Shown in pieces: positions 6,530-9,115 of a DNA stretch of 9,115 nt. Source of the DNA: Bacillota bacterium (GTDB taxonomy: Bacteria; Bacillota; Clostridia; Acetivibrionales; DSM-1351); contig JAEYNI010000282.1 in the NCBI GenBank assembly GCA_023412635.1, positions 1 through 9,115 of the forward strand. Reading direction: 5' to 3'. Position 1 is the stretch's first letter. The number at the start of each line of letters is the position of its first letter. The position numbers were made by a program, and so were the translations under genes. The notes under the pieces are model-generated. The model made no database searches. It was not told where the DNA came from and saw only the letters and a program-made list of their open reading frames with translations.

Positions 6530-6951
6530 ATCTGTTTAAGAATTTTGTGAAGTGTCTGGTGTAAAAACAGGGTTTCATCACGGGATAAAGATATACATTG
6601 ACCTATTTGCTCAGGAACTACAGAGGCCTTCTCTTTAAGCTTACGGCCTTCTTCCGTTAAATTAATATAAACATTTCTTTCGTCATCCGAGCTTCTAATT
6701 CGTTTTATAAGATTCTGCCCCTCCATTTTTTTCAGAAGAGGAGTAAGAGTGCCGGAATCCAGATAAAGCTTTTCTCCCAAGGCTTTAACAGTTAAATTAT
6801 CCTCTTCCCACAGTGCCATCAACGTTATATATTGGGTATATGTTATTCCCAGGGGATCTAAAAACGGTTTATATTTTCTGATAATTTCCTTTGAACAAGC
6901 ATAAAGAGGAAAACATATCTGATTTTCCAATTTTAACATATTGTAATCCAT
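6526..6951 (-). CDS. ohrR: OhrR-like MarR family organic-peroxide-sensing repressor
   Basis: This 141-aa winged-helix DNA-binding protein resembles Bacillus subtilis OhrR along its length. The N-terminal LENQICFPLYACSKE carries the peroxide-sensing cysteine in the same context as Cys15 of that protein (here residue 13). The tyrosine-bearing segment ITYTQYITLMALWEE and the recognition region LYLDSGTLTPLLKKME follow, then the wing DDERNVYINLTEEG. Oxidation of the cysteine by organic hydroperoxides is known to release OhrR from DNA. A second cysteine at 19 and one near the C-terminus (QCISLS) raise the possibility of a disulfide mechanism. ATG 6951 is chosen because GGGAGG (6961-6956) lies 4 nt upstream; the longer in-frame ATG starts at 6963 and 6975 would include that site. 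It is 77 nt downstream of the TSCPD gene on the same strand, so probably co-transcribed. No ohr peroxidase gene is adjacent. Confidence 0.88.
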   Translation of the reverse strand: MDYNMLKLENQICFPLYACSKEIIRKYKPFLDPLGITYTQYITLMALWEEDNLTVKALGEKLYLDSGTLTPLLKKMEGQNLIKRIRSSDDERNVYINLTEEGRKLKEKASVVPEQIGQCISLSRDETLFLHQTLHKILKQI

Positions 6952-7028
6952 ATAACCTCCCATGGAGTGAATCATCGACGGTCTCTAAAGTATCACTGAT
7001 GAATAACTTGGTAATAGACTAAACTTGC

Positions 7029-7283
7029 TTATATCGTTCCCTCATAAGCTGCTCTTACCGCATTTGCCAGCTGATCGGCGCACGAACTGGACTTTCTTCC
7101 GCATTGAATCCCTCTGAAAAATTCCTCTATTTTTTCGACGGACATTCCGTCTATAACTCTGCTGATGGCTTTGAGGTTACCATCACACCCTCCTATAAAG
7201 GACACATTTTTTACAATGTCTCCTTCAAGGTCAAAGCTTATTTGAATGGGACAAACTCCCTCAGGGTAAAATTCATGTGTCAT
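7029..7283 (-). CDS. Small TSCPD domain protein (TIGR03905-like)
   Basis: This 84-aa protein matches the stand-alone TSCPD family, a four-cysteine domain also found at the C-terminus of some ribonucleotide reductases. The four cysteines are all present: C11 in GVCPIQI, C33 in IGGCDGN, C61 in IQCGRKS and C68 in SSCADQLA. They suggest a metal-binding or redox-active fold. The biochemical role of the short version is not established. ATG 7283 is used, with GGAGGG (7297-7292) 8 nt upstream; an in-frame TTG at 7298 lies before that site. It is the first gene of a leftward pair with ohrR and is preceded by a promoter that overlaps a likely OhrR operator. A role in thiol or metal homeostasis under peroxide stress is therefore an inference from context. 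Confidence 0.85.
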   Translation of the reverse strand: MTHEFYPEGVCPIQISFDLEGDIVKNVSFIGGCDGNLKAISRVIDGMSVEKIEEFFRGIQCGRKSSSCADQLANAVRAAYEGTI

Positions 7284-7341
7284 ATTAAGGCCCTCCAAGC
7301 AGGATAATTTTTTATTATTTATCTTTAGTTAAAGTTAGAAG

Positions 7342-7376
7342 CAATTAAATATTAAATTGAATACAATCGAATTATA
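7342..7376. promoter_or_regulatory. Predicted OhrR operator with adjacent AT-rich palindrome
   Basis: TACAATCGAATTATA at 7362-7376 matches 12 of the 14 defined positions of TACAATTNAATTGTA, the inverted repeat I recall for B. subtilis OhrR. Directly beside it, CAATTAAATATTAAATTG (7342-7359) is an 18-nt palindrome with only one mismatched symmetric pair (A/A). Two adjacent inverted repeats are also the layout of the B. subtilis ohrA operator. The cluster covers the -35, spacer and -10 of the leftward promoter and lies about 50-80 nt upstream of the rightward coiled-coil gene promoter. AT-rich DNA produces such matches readily, so this remains a prediction. Confidence 0.45.
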
Positions 7377-7379
7377 CAA
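7351..7379 (-). promoter_or_regulatory. Predicted sigma-A promoter of the TSCPD-ohrR pair
   Basis: On the minus strand, TTGTAT (7379-7374) and TTTAAT (7356-7351) are separated by exactly 17 nt, close to the TTGACA/TATAAT consensus. Transcription would start near 7344, giving a leader of about 60 nt before the ATG at 7283. The spacer and -35 element overlap the OhrR-like box at 7362-7376, a position suited to repression. Confidence 0.5.
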
Positions 7380-7422
7380 ACCCATTCCAAAGCTGTCAAG
7401 CAGATTATTGTTCATAAGTTTG

Positions 7423-7451
7423 TTTACGGTAGTAATTTTAATTGATATAAT
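7423..7451 (+). promoter_or_regulatory. Predicted sigma-A promoter of the coiled-coil gene
   Basis: TTTACG (7423-7428) and a perfect TATAAT (7446-7451) are 17 nt apart. Transcription would start near 7458, at the edge of the ribosome binding site AAGGGAG (7457-7463), leaving a leader of only about 16 nt before the ATG at 7474. Confidence 0.5.
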
Positions 7452-7473
7452 ATTTGAAGGGAGCGTGATAAAA

Positions 7474-7791
7474 ATGGCAGATGACACTTTTGAATTATTG
7501 ACTAAAATGTATGCTGATTTTACATCACAATTTAAGGAAATGCAGAAGAGAATGTCATCCGTGGAAGGGAAAGTGACTTCACTGGAAGGCGATGTTTCAT
7601 CTCTTAAGGGTTTGTTTGGCAAGTTACAGCTCAAATTTGAAAATGATATCGATAGAAAGATTGACTTGCTTTTGGAGACACGTCATGAAGTTAATAACCG
7701 CCTCGATGTTATTGAAAATAAGATTGATATTCTAACTTCAAAGGTGGACAGGCATGATATCGAAATTAAAGTGATTAAGGCAGCAAATTAG
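7474..7791 (+). CDS. Small coiled-coil protein of unknown function
   Basis: This 105-aa soluble protein is predicted to be almost wholly alpha-helical. Residues 27-45 contain short repeating units (VEGKVTS, LEGDVSS), and residues 59-103 form a long heptad-like helix (IDRKIDLLLE, VNNRLDVIENKIDILTSKVDRHDIEIKVI) with Ile, Leu and Val at the a/d spacing. It would form a coiled-coil dimer or bundle. No catalytic motif, signal peptide or membrane span is present. ATG 7474 is chosen because AAGGGAG (7457-7463) lies 10 nt upstream. A longer in-frame reading from TTG 7359-proximal sequence would add a hydrophobic segment but runs through the promoter and lacks a binding site. Such short coiled-coil proteins are common in Clostridia and mostly uncharacterised. 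Confidence 0.75.
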   Translation: MADDTFELLTKMYADFTSQFKEMQKRMSSVEGKVTSLEGDVSSLKGLFGKLQLKFENDIDRKIDLLLETRHEVNNRLDVIENKIDILTSKVDRHDIEIKVIKAAN

Positions 7792-7835
7792 TTAGTGTTT
7801 ATATCACAAGTCAAAAGTTGTAAATAAACAAGGAT

Positions 7836-7875
7836 ATCCCGATAAGATTACTGCTTATCGGGATTAATAATATTT
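7836..7875 (+). terminator. Strong hairpin between coiled-coil and radical SAM genes
   Basis: ATCCCGATAAG (7836-7846) and CTTATCGGGAT (7854-7864) form a perfect 11-bp stem with a 7-nt loop. The sequence after it (TAATAATATTT) is AT-rich but is not a clean T-run, so termination may be partial. It lies 45 nt after the coiled-coil gene stop and ends 15 nt before the GGGAG ribosome binding site of the radical SAM gene. A leaky terminator or attenuator is the likeliest reading; mRNA stabilisation is another. I see no separate promoter between it and the radical SAM gene. Confidence 0.55.
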
Positions 7876-7890
7876 ATCCGGGAGTTGGAA

Positions 7891-8808
7891 ATGAAAAAAT
7901 ACAAAAAGGTTTATGTTGAAATAACTAATGTATGCAATTTAAAATGTAGCTTTTGTCCTGAAACAAAAAGACAATCAAAATATATGACTCAAAGTGAATT
8001 TGTACATGTGATTCATGAAATTAAACCTTTTACAGATTACGTTTACTTTCATCTGATGGGAGAACCGCTCTTAAACTCGGAGCTTGGCAGCTTCATTTCG
8101 ATTTGTTCTGATAATAATATAAAGGTGAATATAACAACAAACGGTACGCTTCTGGAAAAAAAGAAAAGCCTTTTGTTAAGCACAGAAGGTCTGCGAAAAG
8201 TAGGGATTTCCCTTCACAGCTTTGAAGCAAACCTGGAAGGGAAATTCTTGAGTGAATACCTGGATGGGGTTATTAACTTTGTTAAGGAAGCAAGCCAAAA
8301 GGGCATAATCTGTGAACTTAGATTATGGAATGCCCAAAGCAAGGACATATCACACGGTAACAGCCTGAACAGTATCATTATCAATACGCTATATAAGGCT
8401 TTCGGCCCCGAGGGAGCGACATATCATACCGATAATCGGAATGATATGTCGCAGGGAGATTTTCAGTTTAATGAACTTCTGCTGCGCCAAAATACAAAAC
8501 TTGCTGACCGGGTCTTCCTGCATTTGGCGCACAAATTTCAGTGGCCTGACATGGATAGAGCCGATTCTACTGAGGAGGTATTTTGTTACGGCCTAAGGGA
8601 TCAGTTTGGAATTCTCGTAGACGGTACAGTGGTCCCCTGCTGTCTGGACAGCGAAGGGAATATACCCTTAGGCAACATATTTGAGCAACCCTTACGGGAT
8701 ATACTTGCCTCCCCAAGAGCATGCAGTATATATGACGGATTTACTGCCCGAAAAGCGGTTGAAGAATTGTGCAGGAGATGCGGTTACGCAGAGCGCCATA
8801 GGAGGTAA
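7891..8808 (+). CDS. Radical SAM/SPASM domain protein
   Basis: This 305-aa iron-sulfur enzyme has a CxxxCxxC motif at C15, C19 and C22 (NVCNLKCSFC) that would bind the [4Fe-4S] cluster cleaving S-adenosylmethionine. A GEP motif at 57-59 (HLMGEPL) and ITTNGTLL at 81-88 are typical of the radical SAM barrel. The C-terminal third is a SPASM/Twitch-like auxiliary cluster region: C232 (FCYGLRD), DGTVVPCC at 244-251, LGNIFEQPL at 260-268, and C294xxC297. This architecture is known from peptide- and protein-modifying enzymes and anaerobic sulfatase activators, but the substrate here is not evident and no precursor peptide gene is visible nearby. ATG 7891 has GGGAG (7880-7884) 6 nt upstream; the in-frame TTG 7885 overlaps the site. 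Residues 176-187 are encoded by a 37-nt palindrome. Confidence 0.88.
   Translation: MKKYKKVYVEITNVCNLKCSFCPETKRQSKYMTQSEFVHVIHEIKPFTDYVYFHLMGEPLLNSELGSFISICSDNNIKVNITTNGTLLEKKKSLLLSTEGLRKVGISLHSFEANLEGKFLSEYLDGVINFVKEASQKGIICELRLWNAQSKDISHGNSLNSIIINTLYKAFGPEGATYHTDNRNDMSQGDFQFNELLLRQNTKLADRVFLHLAHKFQWPDMDRADSTEEVFCYGLRDQFGILVDGTVVPCCLDSEGNIPLGNIFEQPLRDILASPRACSIYDGFTARKAVEELCRRCGYAERHRR
8416..8452 (+). repeat. 37-nt near-perfect palindrome inside the radical SAM gene
   Basis: GCGACATATCAT (8416-8427) and ATGATATGTCGC (8441-8452) are perfect 12-nt arms. The 13 nt between them continue the symmetry (A, CCGAT, A, ATCGG, A), so only one pair of bases and the centre break it. In RNA this would be a hairpin of up to 17 bp. 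It is in frame and encodes residues 176-187 plus part of the next codon, in the linker between the SAM barrel and the SPASM region. Confidence 0.8.
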
Positions 8809-8820
8809 AAAAGTTTACTT

Positions 8821-8848
8821 TTGAACCGAGGCGTTATAATGATATAAT
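8821..8848 (+). promoter_or_regulatory. Predicted sigma-A promoter of the ABC-F gene
   Basis: TTGAAC (8821-8826) and a perfect TATAAT (8843-8848) are 16 nt apart, starting 12 nt after the radical SAM stop codon. Two further perfect TATAAT hexamers lie at 8835-8840 and 8867-8872, so more than one start is possible. Transcription from the main pair would give a leader of roughly 55 nt before the TTG start at 8911. No intrinsic terminator separates this promoter from the radical SAM gene. Confidence 0.5.
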
Positions 8849-8910
8849 ACTATATATTGAAATTCTTATAATACCTTGTAATACTATGTAAAGATAGAGG
8901 AGAAACATAA

Positions 8911-9115
8911 TTGAACATATTGTCGGCAGAAGGCATTTCAAAAAGCTATAGTGAAAAGAAACTGTTCAATGATATATGGCTTGGAATAGGTGAAGGTGAT
9001 AAGATCGGCCTTATTGGCATAAACGGGACAGGAAAAAGTACACTGTTAAAGGTAATAGCCGGTACCGAAACCCCTGATACAGGTAGAATAATAAAAGCAA
9101 ATAATGCAAGTATAG
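8911..9115 (+). CDS. ABC-F family ATPase, 5' part only
   Basis: The gene runs off the window after 68 codons. It starts at TTG 8911, with GAGGAG (8897-8902) 8 nt upstream. The visible part opens with ILSAEGISKSYSEKKLF, the first strand region typical of duplicated-ATPase ABC-F proteins. The Walker A motif GINGTGKST follows at about residues 38-46, then LLKVIAGTETPDTGRI. No membrane span precedes it, which fits a soluble ABC-F protein rather than a transporter ATPase. Members act on the ribosome (translation factors, antibiotic protection) or, for the Uup group, in DNA- and ribosome-related roles. The subgroup cannot be decided from this fragment. Confidence 0.8.
   Translation, partial: MNILSAEGISKSYSEKKLFNDIWLGIGEGDKIGLIGINGTGKSTLLKVIAGTETPDTGRIIKANNASI

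Noticed and set aside
7357..7473. Membrane-anchored longer form of the coiled-coil protein from TTG 7357
   Set aside because: The extra hydrophobic segment reads through a promoter (7423-7451) and an operator-like region, with no ribosome binding site; AAAATGG at 7474 has AAGGGAG upstream.
8809..8822. AAAAGT/ACTTTT as a terminator after the radical SAM gene
   Set aside because: The stem is six A/T-dominated base pairs with a 2-nt loop, too weak, and it overlaps the following promoter.
1..9115. CRISPR array, tRNA, rRNA, insertion sequence or prophage genes
   Set aside because: No regularly spaced repeats, cloverleaf, transposase motifs or phage structural genes were found on either strand.

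Overview
The window looks like chromosomal DNA from a low-GC Gram-positive anaerobe, most likely a Clostridia member. The evidence is A+T-rich codon use, strong GGAGG ribosome binding sites in front of nearly every gene, frequent GTG/TTG starts, and the gene families present (a Tad/Flp-type machine without an outer-membrane secretin, an OhrR-type MarR repressor, a short TSCPD protein, a stand-alone radical SAM/SPASM protein, an ABC-F ATPase). No tRNA, rRNA, CRISPR array or recognisable transposase is visible.

Positions 188-6529 hold a tightly packed rightward operon for a Tad-type pilus or secretion apparatus. Its order is a TadZ/CpaE-like P-loop protein, the TadA/CpaF secretion ATPase, TadB-like and TadC-like inner-membrane platform proteins, three tandem tiny paralogous single-span membrane peptides (52, 56 and 48 aa; candidate pilin subunits), and two single-span TadE-like proteins with extracytoplasmic domains. 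No prepilin peptidase and no canonical Flp pilin motif is visible. The leader of this operon (about 40-187) is unusually structured: a long imperfect hairpin is followed at once by a 10-nt sequence perfectly complementary to the Shine-Dalgarno region of the first gene.

Positions 6526-7380 hold a leftward pair: a small four-cysteine TSCPD protein and an OhrR-like peroxide-sensing repressor. The ohrR stop codon overlaps the last Tad gene tail to tail by 4 nt. A promoter at 7379-7351 overlaps a 15-nt sequence resembling the Bacillus OhrR operator, suggesting that OhrR regulates this pair. No ohr peroxidase gene is in the window.

Positions 7423-8808 carry, rightward, a 105-aa coiled-coil protein with its own promoter, a strong intergenic hairpin, and a 305-aa radical SAM/SPASM protein. 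The radical SAM gene contains a striking 37-nt near-perfect palindrome inside the coding sequence. The window ends in the first 68 codons of an ABC-F family ATPase, preceded by a region with three perfect TATAAT hexamers.

The most original content is the trio of tiny pilin-sized peptides in a clostridial Tad variant, the structured leader of that operon, the predicted OhrR-TSCPD regulatory link, and the palindrome within the radical SAM gene.
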